From NCBI RefSeq assembly GCF_006159205.1, contig NZ_CP040812.1, forward strand, positions 868,001 to 932,000: a stretch of 64,000 nucleotides of DNA, given 5' to 3'. Source of the stretch: Antarcticibacterium flavum. GTDB lineage: Bacteria > Bacteroidota > Bacteroidia > Flavobacteriales > Flavobacteriaceae. The position numbers and the translations under genes were made by a program. This document shows, in pieces, positions 17,658 to 26,770 of the stretch (position 1 is the first letter of the stretch; each line of letters opens with the position of its first letter). Below the pieces are notes generated by a model. The model saw only the letters and a list, made by a program, of their open reading frames with translations, searched no databases and was not told the DNA's origin.

Positions 17658-18461
17658 ATGAGATTACTAGTTATTGGAGCCGGAAATATGGGATTAACCT
17701 ATTCAGAAGGGATGGCAAAATCTTCATTATTGAACCGCCACAAGTTGATGATCTATGACAAATCTCCCGAGCTTGTTGTATCGCTTAGCAAAATTGAACA
17801 TTTTGACGTTTATGACAATATAGAGGAGTGTTTGCCAGAGGCAGATGTGGTTTTTCTGGCTGTAAAACCTTACCATGTTGATGAATTATTTGAAGAGATC
17901 AAACCTCTGGTGAATAACGACCAGATTTTTGTCTCTATTATGGCAGGTGTAACAATAGAAAAAATCCAGGCAGGCCTGGGCGTCAAAAAAGTTGTAAGAG
18001 CAATGCCAAACCTTCCTGCGCAGGTAGGAAAAGGGGTTACTTCTTATACTGAAGCCAAAGAGGTTTCCCGGGTGGAATTATTGATGATAAGGAACCTGCT
18101 TGATACCACAGGAGAATCCATTAAGGTAGAGAATGAGAATTATATAGATGCCTCAACAGGAATCTCGGGGAGCGGGCCCGCCTATGTATTTTACTTTATG
18201 CAATCGATGCTGGAAGCCGCCTTAAAAATGGGCTTTTCAAAAAACGATTCCAAGGTTCTTGTATCACAAACATTTGAGGGAGCTGTGGAGTTATTTAACC
18301 AGAGTGATCTTTCACCTGAAACATGGATGGAGAGAGTTGCTTCAAAAGGGGGTACAACAAGGGCTGCACTGGATTCCATGGAGGATAATAATGTAAAGGA
18401 ATTGATCAAGGATGCTGCTTATGCAGCCTTTGACAGGGCAGTAGAATTAGGTAAACAATAA
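17658..18461 (+). CDS. proC: Pyrroline-5-carboxylate reductase (last step of proline synthesis)
   Basis: 267 residues, the normal length. The NAD(P)-binding fold begins with VIGAGNMG (residues 5-12). The C-terminal dimer domain shows the ProC signature region STGISGSGPAYVFYFMQSM and SKGGTTRAALDSME. It reduces 1-pyrroline-5-carboxylate to L-proline in the cytoplasm. It is first in a proC-proB-proA unit: proB starts 28 bases after the stop, so all three proline genes are probably one transcript. Confidence 0.96.
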   Translation: MRLLVIGAGNMGLTYSEGMAKSSLLNRHKLMIYDKSPELVVSLSKIEHFDVYDNIEECLPEADVVFLAVKPYHVDELFEEIKPLVNNDQIFVSIMAGVTIEKIQAGLGVKKVVRAMPNLPAQVGKGVTSYTEAKEVSRVELLMIRNLLDTTGESIKVENENYIDASTGISGSGPAYVFYFMQSMLEAALKMGFSKNDSKVLVSQTFEGAVELFNQSDLSPETWMERVASKGGTTRAALDSMEDNNVKELIKDAAYAAFDRAVELGKQ

Positions 18462-18488
18462 GCTTGATAAAAAAAGAAGTATTCGAAA

Positions 18489-19268
18489 ATGAATAATATG
18501 GAAGTGAAAAGAATCGTAGTAAAAGTTGGTACGAATGTAATGACCAATAAAGACAACAGAATTCTGGGGCCGGTACTTAAACACCTGGTTGAGCAAATCG
18601 CGACATTATATGAGCAGGACATAATGGTAGTCCTGGTTTCATCTGGTTCTGCCATTGCAGGGAAAGAGATCCTGGGGGAAATAGGGATCACAGATCCCTC
18701 TAAAAGAAGGCAGGTATACTCATCTGTTGGACAACCAAGAATGATGAGACATTATTACAGTATTTTCCATGATTATGGGATGCGCTGTGCACAGGTGCTT
18801 GCAACCAAAAGGGATTTTAGCCCGGGGCTGCACCGTGAGAATATGATAAATTGTTATGAGTCCTTACTGGCAGAAGGAATTATACCTATAGCAAATGAGG
18901 ATGATGCAGTTTCTGTAACCATGTCCATGTTTAGTGATAATGATGAACTGGCCAGCCTTGTAGCTGAGTTAATCAATGCAGATGCCCTTATCATATTAAG
19001 CGATACCGAGGGCTTGTATACTGGTCATCCAGATGATGAGGACTCAGAAAAACTCTCTAAGGTCCAAATTGATGAGAATGTCGAAAAGTACGTCCAGGAA
19101 AGCGGCAAGGGCGAAGGTGAAGGACGCGGAGGAATGGAATCCAAAATAAAGATCGCCAAAGGTACAGCTGCCAAGAATATAACCACATATATCGCAAATG
19201 GTAAGAGGCCAAATGTGATCCTGGATATAGTGGCAGGAAAACCTGTAGGAACGAAATTTACGGCTTAG
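18489..19268 (+). CDS. proB: Glutamate 5-kinase (first step of proline synthesis)
   Basis: 259 residues: an amino-acid kinase domain without the C-terminal PUA domain found in the longer E. coli enzyme, a common short form. Visible motifs are KVGTNV (ATP site), VSSGSAIAGKE, the glutamate-binding region NEDDAVSV with FSDNDELASLVA, and GGMESKIKIAK near the end. It phosphorylates glutamate to glutamyl-5-phosphate, passed to ProA. An alternative start is the Met at codon 4. It sits between proC and proA with short gaps (28 and 46 bases). Lack of PUA might alter feedback control, but the sequence does not show how. Confidence 0.95.
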   Translation: MNNMEVKRIVVKVGTNVMTNKDNRILGPVLKHLVEQIATLYEQDIMVVLVSSGSAIAGKEILGEIGITDPSKRRQVYSSVGQPRMMRHYYSIFHDYGMRCAQVLATKRDFSPGLHRENMINCYESLLAEGIIPIANEDDAVSVTMSMFSDNDELASLVAELINADALIILSDTEGLYTGHPDDEDSEKLSKVQIDENVEKYVQESGKGEGEGRGGMESKIKIAKGTAAKNITTYIANGKRPNVILDIVAGKPVGTKFTA

Positions 19269-19314
19269 GTCTAGTCGTTAGTGAAAATAAAATAAGAACT
19301 TAGAAATTGAAATT

Positions 19315-20514
19315 ATGAAGCTGATAGATACAAATACAAAGAATAATGTCCTTAGATCCATGATTCAAATCCTGGATAGAAGAAGAGAGGAAATAATAAA
19401 AGCCAATGAAGATGACCTTGAGGCATTTGGGGAAACAGGGGGTGCGATGTATGATCGCCTAATCGTAAATGATAAAAAAGTGGATGGAATGATCCAAAGT
19501 GTGAAGGAAGTAATGGAGCAGGAAGATCCTGTTGGACAGGAGATCTCTCACCGGGTGCTGGAAAGCGGACTGGACATTACCAATAAAACTGCACCTTTTG
19601 GAACTATTATGATCATTTACGAATCCAGGCCAGATGTTACGATTGAAGCAGCCGTACTGGCTTTTAAGGCCAATAATAAGATCTACCTGAAAGGAGGTAA
19701 GGAAGCCAACCATAGCAATAAAGTCCTGGTAGAATGCTGGCATGAGGCACTTAAAGAAAATGGCCTGGAATCCAACTGGATAGAGCTTCTCCAGCTTAAC
19801 AGGGAGGAAACCCAGGAATTCCTGAAGAATCCACCAGAAAAACTGGACCTTATTGTTCCCCGTGGAGGTGAAAGGCTCATCGCCTTTGTAAAACAACATG
19901 CTACGGGAGCAGTTCTTGTGAGCGGCCGTGGAAACAATTTCCTGTATGTTTCCAAAAATGCCGATTTTGATACAGCCAAAAAAGTGATCCTGAATGCTAA
20001 AACAGATAAGATCTCGGGATGTAATGCACTGGATAAAGTTTTAATTGATAGATCACTTCCCAATTATGAGGAGAGGCTAAAGGAATTACAGGAGCTTATG
20101 AAGAAGAATCAGGTCCAAATCCTGGTGGATGAAGAGGTAAGCAAGGTTCTTACAAAAGAAGAAAAAATCCCTGAAGAAAACACCTGGTACGAAGAATTCC
20201 TCGCAATGAAAATTGTTCTTGGAAGTGTAGGGAATATGGAAGAAGCCATTGAAAAGATCAACAAATATTCCGGAGGGCATTCTGCCTCTATTATCTCTAC
20301 CAATAAAGAGGAGGCTATGAACTTTATGGAACAGGTTGATAGTGCCGCCGTATATCACAACGCTTCAACGAGATTCACAGATGGCGGACAAATGGGTGTG
20401 GGTGCAGAACTTGCAATAAGCACAGATAAACTACATCACCGCGGGCCACTTGGATTAAAACAATTGGTGACCAATAAATACTATGTTCTTGGTGAAGGAC
20501 ACGTTCGGGTTTAA
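19315..20514 (+). CDS. proA: Gamma-glutamyl phosphate reductase (second step of proline synthesis)
   Basis: 399 residues of the aldehyde-dehydrogenase fold. The catalytic cysteine lies in KTDKISGCNALDKVLI (about residue 234), and the C-terminus HHRGPLGLKQL is the usual ProA ending. Substrate region IIYESRPDVTIEA is conserved. It reduces glutamyl-5-phosphate to glutamate semialdehyde, which cyclises to the ProC substrate. It is the last gene of the proC-proB-proA unit and is followed by a strong bidirectional terminator. Confidence 0.96.
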   Translation: MKLIDTNTKNNVLRSMIQILDRRREEIIKANEDDLEAFGETGGAMYDRLIVNDKKVDGMIQSVKEVMEQEDPVGQEISHRVLESGLDITNKTAPFGTIMIIYESRPDVTIEAAVLAFKANNKIYLKGGKEANHSNKVLVECWHEALKENGLESNWIELLQLNREETQEFLKNPPEKLDLIVPRGGERLIAFVKQHATGAVLVSGRGNNFLYVSKNADFDTAKKVILNAKTDKISGCNALDKVLIDRSLPNYEERLKELQELMKKNQVQILVDEEVSKVLTKEEKIPEENTWYEEFLAMKIVLGSVGNMEEAIEKINKYSGGHSASIISTNKEEAMNFMEQVDSAAVYHNASTRFTDGGQMGVGAELAISTDKLHHRGPLGLKQLVTNKYYVLGEGHVRV

Positions 20515-20534
20515 TATTCCTAAGGTATAGAAAT

Positions 20535-20565
20535 AAAAATGGCTGCCGGGTGGCAGCCATTTTTT
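20535..20565. terminator. Bidirectional terminator between proA and the convergent nuclease gene
   Basis: AAAAATGGCTGCC pairs with GGCAGCCATTTTT around GGGT. T runs form on both strands, so it can serve both convergent genes. Confidence 0.9.
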
Positions 20566-20586
20566 ATTTATGACCTTTTAGGTCAA

Positions 20587-23500
20587 TTAATTCTTAATAA
20601 CCTTAGCGGTCTTTCCTTCAAAGTCGCGACCTTCAATTTTAATAATGTAGAGCCCCGGAATAACCTTTCCCAAATTTACGTTAAATCCTGAAATTCCCTT
20701 TTCAATGAGTACTTCCTGCTCCTGTAAAGTTCGTCCGCTCAAATTAATTACCTTCAGGATGGCATTTGTTTTCTTTGAGCTTTTAATTCTTACAACTGTT
20801 TCACCTCTTGTAGGATTTGGAGAGACCAGGGTTTCTTCAATAACAAGATTGTTTTCATTTTCACAACTTCCCAGGGAAGCTCCATTCTTCAGTAAAGCAG
20901 GTACTGCATTGGGAGCTACACATAGGGGTTTACCATTGAAACAAACGGTAACTTTTGAGGCCCGGGAATTATTTCCGCAGGAGATATCTTCAACCTCCAC
21001 CGTAACTTCAGCAGTAATACTACATCCATTTGCATCTGTAACCTCAAGGCTATAAGAAGTAGTTTCTGAAGGACATACTGAAATGCTTTCTGAAATTTCC
21101 CCTGTACTCCATAAATATGTGAAAGGTGCCGTCCCTCCTACTGTTTCTTTGGGCTGAAGAGTGGTACAAGAAGTTTCATATCCCAGATAAACCTTTTGAT
21201 CTTCCATCAAGAGTGAAAGGGCTTCAGCCTCATTTACAGTGACCTCAGCAGTAATTTCATCTCCAAGATAATCCTTAACAATCACATTGTAATTTCCTGC
21301 TGGCAGCGAGGTTGCGGTTTGTGTTTCCTGCCCGTTGCTCCAGCTGTAAGTATAGGGTGCAATACCACCGGTTACAAACACCGTAGCTGTACCTGTCTCA
21401 CTTCCATTACAGGTCGCATCATTTACCTCCACAGCAGTTAAGGTCAAGCCCTTATGTTTTAATCGCACAGAAACAGGAAAATGGTCTGAGGCTGTATAAA
21501 CAAAATCACTTGTATAAAATTCATAATGCACCCGGGCGGAACCTTCAATATAATTATCAAAAAGTTCATCGGTTACCATAATATGGTCGATCATATCATC
21601 ATAATCTCCAATGGCATATGACCTATACCCTTCTTCACTCAAAATTGAGGTTAAAACCGAATAATTTGCTGTATCATCCAAATAACTGTCATAGGTGGAA
21701 ACCGTGGTACTTACATTGGCTACAGTGAAATCCACATCATCATTATAATCTCCAAGGATCATCACCCTGTCATTTGAAAAATACCTGTCCAGAGAATCTT
21801 TTAAAACCTCTACATCATATTTTCTCATATCATATCTACCCTGGGCTCCTGTGCTCCCATTTGCTCTTGCGTGTAAGGCTATGAATTTCATTTCTTCCTT
21901 ATGACCATCAATAGTTACCTCTGCCTCCATTAAAAAGGGTAATCTCCCGCTGGCAAAAAATCTATCGGCACTTTCCGGATAATCCTGGAATAAAGAACCA
22001 TCACCCTCATAAAAGGGATGAACAGAAGTCATCATAGGACGGGAAGCTTGTACAGAAACAGTTTCTGATTTATAAATAAACCCAACTTTTTGACCACCCG
22101 GGCTATCGGGATAAGAAGTGGCGTCTGAAAGAATAAAGTCGTAACCTTCCATTTCACCTACCATTTGCTCAAAAAGAACCTCATCTGAAATTTCCTGAAC
22201 AGCGATCACATCGGCATCGAGTTCTAATAAAATTGCTTTTACCGCTTCCTTCTGGATCTCATCTGAATTTTCATTCCTGGCAGCCGGGGAATTTGCTTCA
22301 TCACCAAACCATTCTATATTCCAGGTCACCGCATCAAAAGTGAATTCTTTAGAGATCTCTGAACCCGGAAAAGTGGGGTCATAAGGTTCTGCACAAGGAA
22401 GATCCTCTTCATTTCTTGGTTGTAATTGGTTAGTGGTTCTAAAGCGACCCACTACTCCAACAACCTCTGCGCAGGTTACTGGCTGTAATTTTCCAACAAG
22501 GCCATCAACAGTTGATGTAATCCTTAGTTCACCTTCTCCGCTAGCATCGGAAACAAGATAATTTGAATTTCCGAAGAAAAGCTGACCAGGGCCGGGAAAT
22601 ACCATATCGGTAATTTTCACCAATTGTCCTCTGTGTGCTTCCAATTGAGAAAGGCTAATGCTTTTTGGCTCAATTGGTTCATTAGCCTCTCCAAGGTATT
22701 CCACGCTTTCAAGGTCTGAGATCTGTACAAGGTCATTGAAAACCGCCCTGCTTCCAGTAATCCTTAAGCTATCTCCTATTTTATATAAACCGGCTTCAGT
22801 AACAAGGTTTCCAAAAATTGCAATCCCACCGGTTTCATCTTGTATAAAGGCAGTATTTCCAAATTCAGAAGCAACGGTTAAAGTACCGGTGATCGTTAAT
22901 TTTGTACCCAGCTCTGCAGCACGTGCATAAGCAATAGTGCCGGGTTCCCCTGGAACTTCCGGCTCCGGTTCTACCACTGCACCCCCAAAGGACTGGTTTG
23001 TATTTACATTCCCAAATGTATTGGAAAGAGACTCCTGCCAGGTAAAATCTTCATATTTGAATCCGTTTCCGCCAAGCTGAAGGGAAGTTCCGACAGGAGC
23101 AGAATTTTCTGAAACTCCTACATCTGTACTTTCCAATCCGTTTGCAGGACCATTGGTGGCTGTAAAAACCCCTTCATAACTTAAGAACTGAATAACTTCT
23201 TCTCCTTTTACAAGGGCAAAACCATCTGGAGCTCCATTTTGAATACCTGCATGGGTAAATTGTTTAGTACCATATCCCGATTGCTGATTTTCCAGAATCC
23301 CTTCAAGAGGAATGGTTGCATAAGAAGCACCATTACTTCCATTATAAAGAATAATACTATAATCTGAAAGATCCAGGCCTGCAGTACCGGCCACTTCTAT
23401 GGCTTCACCAGAATCTGTACCTGCAGTGTCATAATGAAATTCATTGATGAATAAAACCGGCTCAGGTGAAAGGAAGGTTTGCCCGGTATTAACTGCGCTA

Positions 23501-24588
23501 TAAGTTTTCTGAGCTTCAGGTGCCCAGGTAAAATCAGCATATGAACTACCCTCTCCCGTAAGCTGAAGAGAATATCCAATAGGAGTAGAAGAAGTTTGCT
23601 TCACCCCTATATCTGTACTTTCAATTCCTGCTGCAGGACCATCTACCGGAACAAATGTCCCACCGTAGCTTAAAAATTGCAACAAATTACCATCTGGATC
23701 AACAAGAGCTATCCCATCTGGATCCCCATTTTGAATTCCTGTAATTGGAAAGAAAACTGTTCCAAACCCATTTTGCTGCGCGGGAATAACTCCTTCCAAA
23801 GTGGTAGATGGATTATATAACTTAAGTTGTGTAGCTGAACCGTTATATAAAAGTATTTGATAACCACTTAGATCGGTTCCTGCAGTTCCGGCGATTTCAA
23901 CGCCTTCTTGCTGGTCTGCACCGGCATTATCATAATGTATTTCATTGATGAAAATTATATCCACTGCAGGCGCCGGTGGTAATTCTGGTTCGGGCTCTGG
24001 TTCAGGTTCAGGTTGGGGTTCAACAGGATCGCCACCAAAACTCTGATTGTTATTAAGGCTCCCAAAAGTATTTTGTGCCTCCGGCTGCCATGTAAATTGA
24101 GTATAATCCTGGCCTTCACCGGCTAATTGAAGAGAATAACCAACGGGTGTGTTCCCGTCTTCAGCTACTCCAACATCTACACTTGTCATTCCGGTTGCAG
24201 GCCCATATTCTGCAGTCATTACACCTTCATAGCTTAAAAATTGAATAACTTCCTCTCCCTTGACAAGTGCAAAACCATCTGGAGCGCCGTTTTGGAGTCC
24301 GTTTGTAGGGAAAGTTAAAACATACGTACCAAATCCATTTTGTTGATCTGGTATCAATCCGCTTAAAGGAAAAGTACCGTAGGCGCTGTTGTTTCCTCCA
24401 TTGTACAATACTATGCTGTACAAAGAAAGATCTGTACCGGCGGGGCCTGCAATTTCTATTGCCTCACCTTCATCTGTACTCTCATTATCATAATGAAATT
24501 CATTAATGAAAACTGCTTGAGACAGCACAAGATTTGTAAAAAACAGAAAAAGAGGGAAAAAGATTTTAAAGAGTAGTTTTCGTTTCAT
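20587..24588 (-). CDS. Secreted multidomain nuclease: lamin-tail-like repeats, EEP nuclease, T9SS type A sorting tail
   Basis: 1,333 residues with a signal peptide (about 1-25). Three similar segments of about 165-190 residues (about 26-190, 210-370 and 375-545) begin FINEFHYD/FINEIHYD and look like lamin-tail domains. A Pro/Glu-rich linker (PEPEPEPEPE) separates the first two. An OB-fold-like segment (about 555-745) follows, then an endonuclease/exonuclease/phosphatase domain (about 750-1040) with TWNIEWFG, VIAVQEI, ILGDYNDD and the final SDHFP. Two SprB/PKD-like repeats (about 1050-1200) and a C-terminal domain (VSPNPTRGE... to the end) typical of type IX secretion cargo complete it. By family it is an extracellular DNase, possibly for nutrient or phosphate scavenging (inference). 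Convergent with proA. Confidence 0.9.
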   Translation of the reverse strand: MKRKLLFKIFFPLFLFFTNLVLSQAVFINEFHYDNESTDEGEAIEIAGPAGTDLSLYSIVLYNGGNNSAYGTFPLSGLIPDQQNGFGTYVLTFPTNGLQNGAPDGFALVKGEEVIQFLSYEGVMTAEYGPATGMTSVDVGVAEDGNTPVGYSLQLAGEGQDYTQFTWQPEAQNTFGSLNNNQSFGGDPVEPQPEPEPEPEPELPPAPAVDIIFINEIHYDNAGADQQEGVEIAGTAGTDLSGYQILLYNGSATQLKLYNPSTTLEGVIPAQQNGFGTVFFPITGIQNGDPDGIALVDPDGNLLQFLSYGGTFVPVDGPAAGIESTDIGVKQTSSTPIGYSLQLTGEGSSYADFTWAPEAQKTYSAVNTGQTFLSPEPVLFINEFHYDTAGTDSGEAIEVAGTAGLDLSDYSIILYNGSNGASYATIPLEGILENQQSGYGTKQFTHAGIQNGAPDGFALVKGEEVIQFLSYEGVFTATNGPANGLESTDVGVSENSAPVGTSLQLGGNGFKYEDFTWQESLSNTFGNVNTNQSFGGAVVEPEPEVPGEPGTIAYARAAELGTKLTITGTLTVASEFGNTAFIQDETGGIAIFGNLVTEAGLYKIGDSLRITGSRAVFNDLVQISDLESVEYLGEANEPIEPKSISLSQLEAHRGQLVKITDMVFPGPGQLFFGNSNYLVSDASGEGELRITSTVDGLVGKLQPVTCAEVVGVVGRFRTTNQLQPRNEEDLPCAEPYDPTFPGSEISKEFTFDAVTWNIEWFGDEANSPAARNENSDEIQKEAVKAILLELDADVIAVQEISDEVLFEQMVGEMEGYDFILSDATSYPDSPGGQKVGFIYKSETVSVQASRPMMTSVHPFYEGDGSLFQDYPESADRFFASGRLPFLMEAEVTIDGHKEEMKFIALHARANGSTGAQGRYDMRKYDVEVLKDSLDRYFSNDRVMILGDYNDDVDFTVANVSTTVSTYDSYLDDTANYSVLTSILSEEGYRSYAIGDYDDMIDHIMVTDELFDNYIEGSARVHYEFYTSDFVYTASDHFPVSVRLKHKGLTLTAVEVNDATCNGSETGTATVFVTGGIAPYTYSWSNGQETQTATSLPAGNYNVIVKDYLGDEITAEVTVNEAEALSLLMEDQKVYLGYETSCTTLQPKETVGGTAPFTYLWSTGEISESISVCPSETTSYSLEVTDANGCSITAEVTVEVEDISCGNNSRASKVTVCFNGKPLCVAPNAVPALLKNGASLGSCENENNLVIEETLVSPNPTRGETVVRIKSSKKTNAILKVINLSGRTLQEQEVLIEKGISGFNVNLGKVIPGLYIIKIEGRDFEGKTAKVIKN

Positions 24589-24740
24589 TCGAAAGGGTTT
24601 TTAGGTGGCGCTAAGAAACTGCTTTTTTATAAAAATTATATTACTTATTTATTAACGAAGTGTTAACAGAAGAGCGACATTTTAAATTCCCCGGGAAAAC
24701 TGTAACTTTCCAGCCTGTATTGAATCTATAGAGAAACCAA

Positions 24741-26627
24741 ATGATGAACATGAAAAAATTGATGTATTTCCTGGCGGTAATAACAGTTACCTACAGTTGT
24801 AAAACCACACAGGAACTGGAACCAAGCACCCCCCAACAGGTGGAAGTAAAAATTGACCTGGTAAATGTAAAGGATGACAGGGTTATGGTTACCGTCGACC
24901 CGGGTAAGTTCACAACCAACCAAACTACATTTTATATTCCCACCACGGTGCCGGGGACCTATTCAATTGATAATTATGGGACATTGATTGAAGATTTGAA
25001 AGCATACGATTATTTAGGAAAGGAACTGCTTTTGGCGAAAACAGATGATAACTCCTGGCTTATTGATAATGCCAGGGATCTTGATAAAATTACTTATTGG
25101 GTTAATGATTCATATGATATTGAAGGAGAACAGGGGATCTTCTCCCCTTCCGGGACCAATATTATGAAGAACCAAAATTTCATGCTAAACCTGCATGGAT
25201 TTGTGGGATACTTTGATGAACTAAAAGAGCAACCATATAAATTGATCATTGAGCGCCCACAGGGTCTTTTCCCCGGCACTGCCATGCAGCTTTCCCGCAC
25301 AATGCAAGAACCAACCCCTTCAGGAAGTTTCACAGATACATTTAATGCCAGGCGCTACTTTGAAATAATAGATAATCCTATTATGTATGCCGCGGCAGAT
25401 ACTACCCACATAAGAACAGAGGGTATAAATGTACTACTGCACGTATACTCTCCCGGCAAGGTTTACACTGCTCAAAGCATCAAACCGGGGATAGAGCAAA
25501 TGATAACGGCTCAAAAAAGGTTTTTAGGAGATATTGATAATACCTCCAACTACGCAATCCTGCTATATTTAGCAGATTCTGACAATATCGACGCCAGGGG
25601 TTATGGAGCTCTTGAACATCATACCTCTACAGTGGTGGTCCTGCCGGAAACCATGCCCCTGCAGGCCTTGAATAAAACAATGACAGATGTGGTCTCCCAT
25701 GAGTTCTTCCACATTCTTACTCCCTTAAATGTTCATAGCAACGAGATTCATTATTTCGACTATAATGATCCAAAAATGTCACAGCATCTCTGGATGTACG
25801 AAGGAGTAACCGAATATTTTGCACACCTCTTCCAGGTCAACCAGGGACTTATAGACAATACCGAATTCTATTCCAGAATGGCCGATAAGATCGAAACGTC
25901 CCAGAATTTTGATGACACCGTTCCTTTTACAACAATGAGCAGGAACATCCTTGAAGAACCTTATAAAAATGACTATTACAATGTTTATCTTAAGGGAGCC
26001 CTCATAGGAATGGCCCTGGATATTAGGTTGAGAGAGCTTAGCAATGGCGAGGAAGGCATCCTTGACCTTATGAAGGATCTAAGTGAGCGCTATGGAAAAG
26101 ACAGGCCTTTTGAGGATGATGAACTTATCCCTGCCATTGTAGAGATGACATATCCTGAAATTCAGGAATTTTTTGACACCTATATTTCAGGATCCACCCC
26201 GATACCATATGAACAGTTTCTTGAAAAAGTAGGAATAGAAAAGGCTGAAAGCAGCATCAACACCTCTTATTTCATCAAAGGACAGGTTCCTTATATCGAT
26301 GGTGACCCGGACACCGGGGATCTTTTCTTCAGAAAAAATATTGCCTTAAACTCTTTCCTTAAGGAACTTGGGGTTCAAAATGGAGATATTATTCGCTCGG
26401 TAAATGGCACAGAATATAGCATACAAAATGTCTATGACCTGGTTATGCAATCACAGGCATGGCAGGAAAGTGAGGACATAAGCATGGTGGTAGAGCGAGA
26501 TGGCGAAGAAACTACCTTAACCGGTAAGGTAATCCAGCCAACAGATTCGGTAACTGAATTGAAGGAAATGGAACTGCCACAGGATGATCCAAGAGTTCAA
26601 TTGAGAAAAGCCTGGTTACTGGATTAA
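24741..26627 (+). CDS. M61 family metallopeptidase with C-terminal PDZ domain (lipoprotein)
   Basis: 628 residues. The N-terminus has an SpII signal ending MYFLAVITVTYSC, so probably a periplasm-facing lipoprotein. The N-terminal beta domain (to about 230) precedes the catalytic domain, with the zinc motif HEFFH at residues 320-324 and the downstream Glu in WMYEGVTEYFAHLF. A PDZ-like domain occupies about 540-620 (LNSFLKELGVQNGDIIRSV). This architecture is that of the glycyl-aminopeptidase-related M61 peptidases. Three ATG codons are close together (codons 1, 2 and 4), so the exact start is uncertain by three residues. Monocistronic, with a strong terminator. Confidence 0.92.
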   Translation: MMNMKKLMYFLAVITVTYSCKTTQELEPSTPQQVEVKIDLVNVKDDRVMVTVDPGKFTTNQTTFYIPTTVPGTYSIDNYGTLIEDLKAYDYLGKELLLAKTDDNSWLIDNARDLDKITYWVNDSYDIEGEQGIFSPSGTNIMKNQNFMLNLHGFVGYFDELKEQPYKLIIERPQGLFPGTAMQLSRTMQEPTPSGSFTDTFNARRYFEIIDNPIMYAAADTTHIRTEGINVLLHVYSPGKVYTAQSIKPGIEQMITAQKRFLGDIDNTSNYAILLYLADSDNIDARGYGALEHHTSTVVVLPETMPLQALNKTMTDVVSHEFFHILTPLNVHSNEIHYFDYNDPKMSQHLWMYEGVTEYFAHLFQVNQGLIDNTEFYSRMADKIETSQNFDDTVPFTTMSRNILEEPYKNDYYNVYLKGALIGMALDIRLRELSNGEEGILDLMKDLSERYGKDRPFEDDELIPAIVEMTYPEIQEFFDTYISGSTPIPYEQFLEKVGIEKAESSINTSYFIKGQVPYIDGDPDTGDLFFRKNIALNSFLKELGVQNGDIIRSVNGTEYSIQNVYDLVMQSQAWQESEDISMVVERDGEETTLTGKVIQPTDSVTELKEMELPQDDPRVQLRKAWLLD

Positions 26628-26646
26628 CATTAGAAAAATTGAAAAG

Positions 26647-26676
26647 AAAATGGCAGCTACGGGAGCTGCCATTTTT
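26647..26676 (+). terminator. Terminator after the M61 peptidase gene
   Basis: AAAATGGCAGCT pairs with AGCTGCCATTTT around ACGGG, followed by further T. Confidence 0.9.
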
Positions 26677-26770
26677 ATTGTAAATTGTTTTCAGGCTAAA
26701 TTTTAATTATGTTGGAACTTCCACGTTTCAAATTGTAACTTGGTTTTTTTAATCTAAATAGATAATATAA

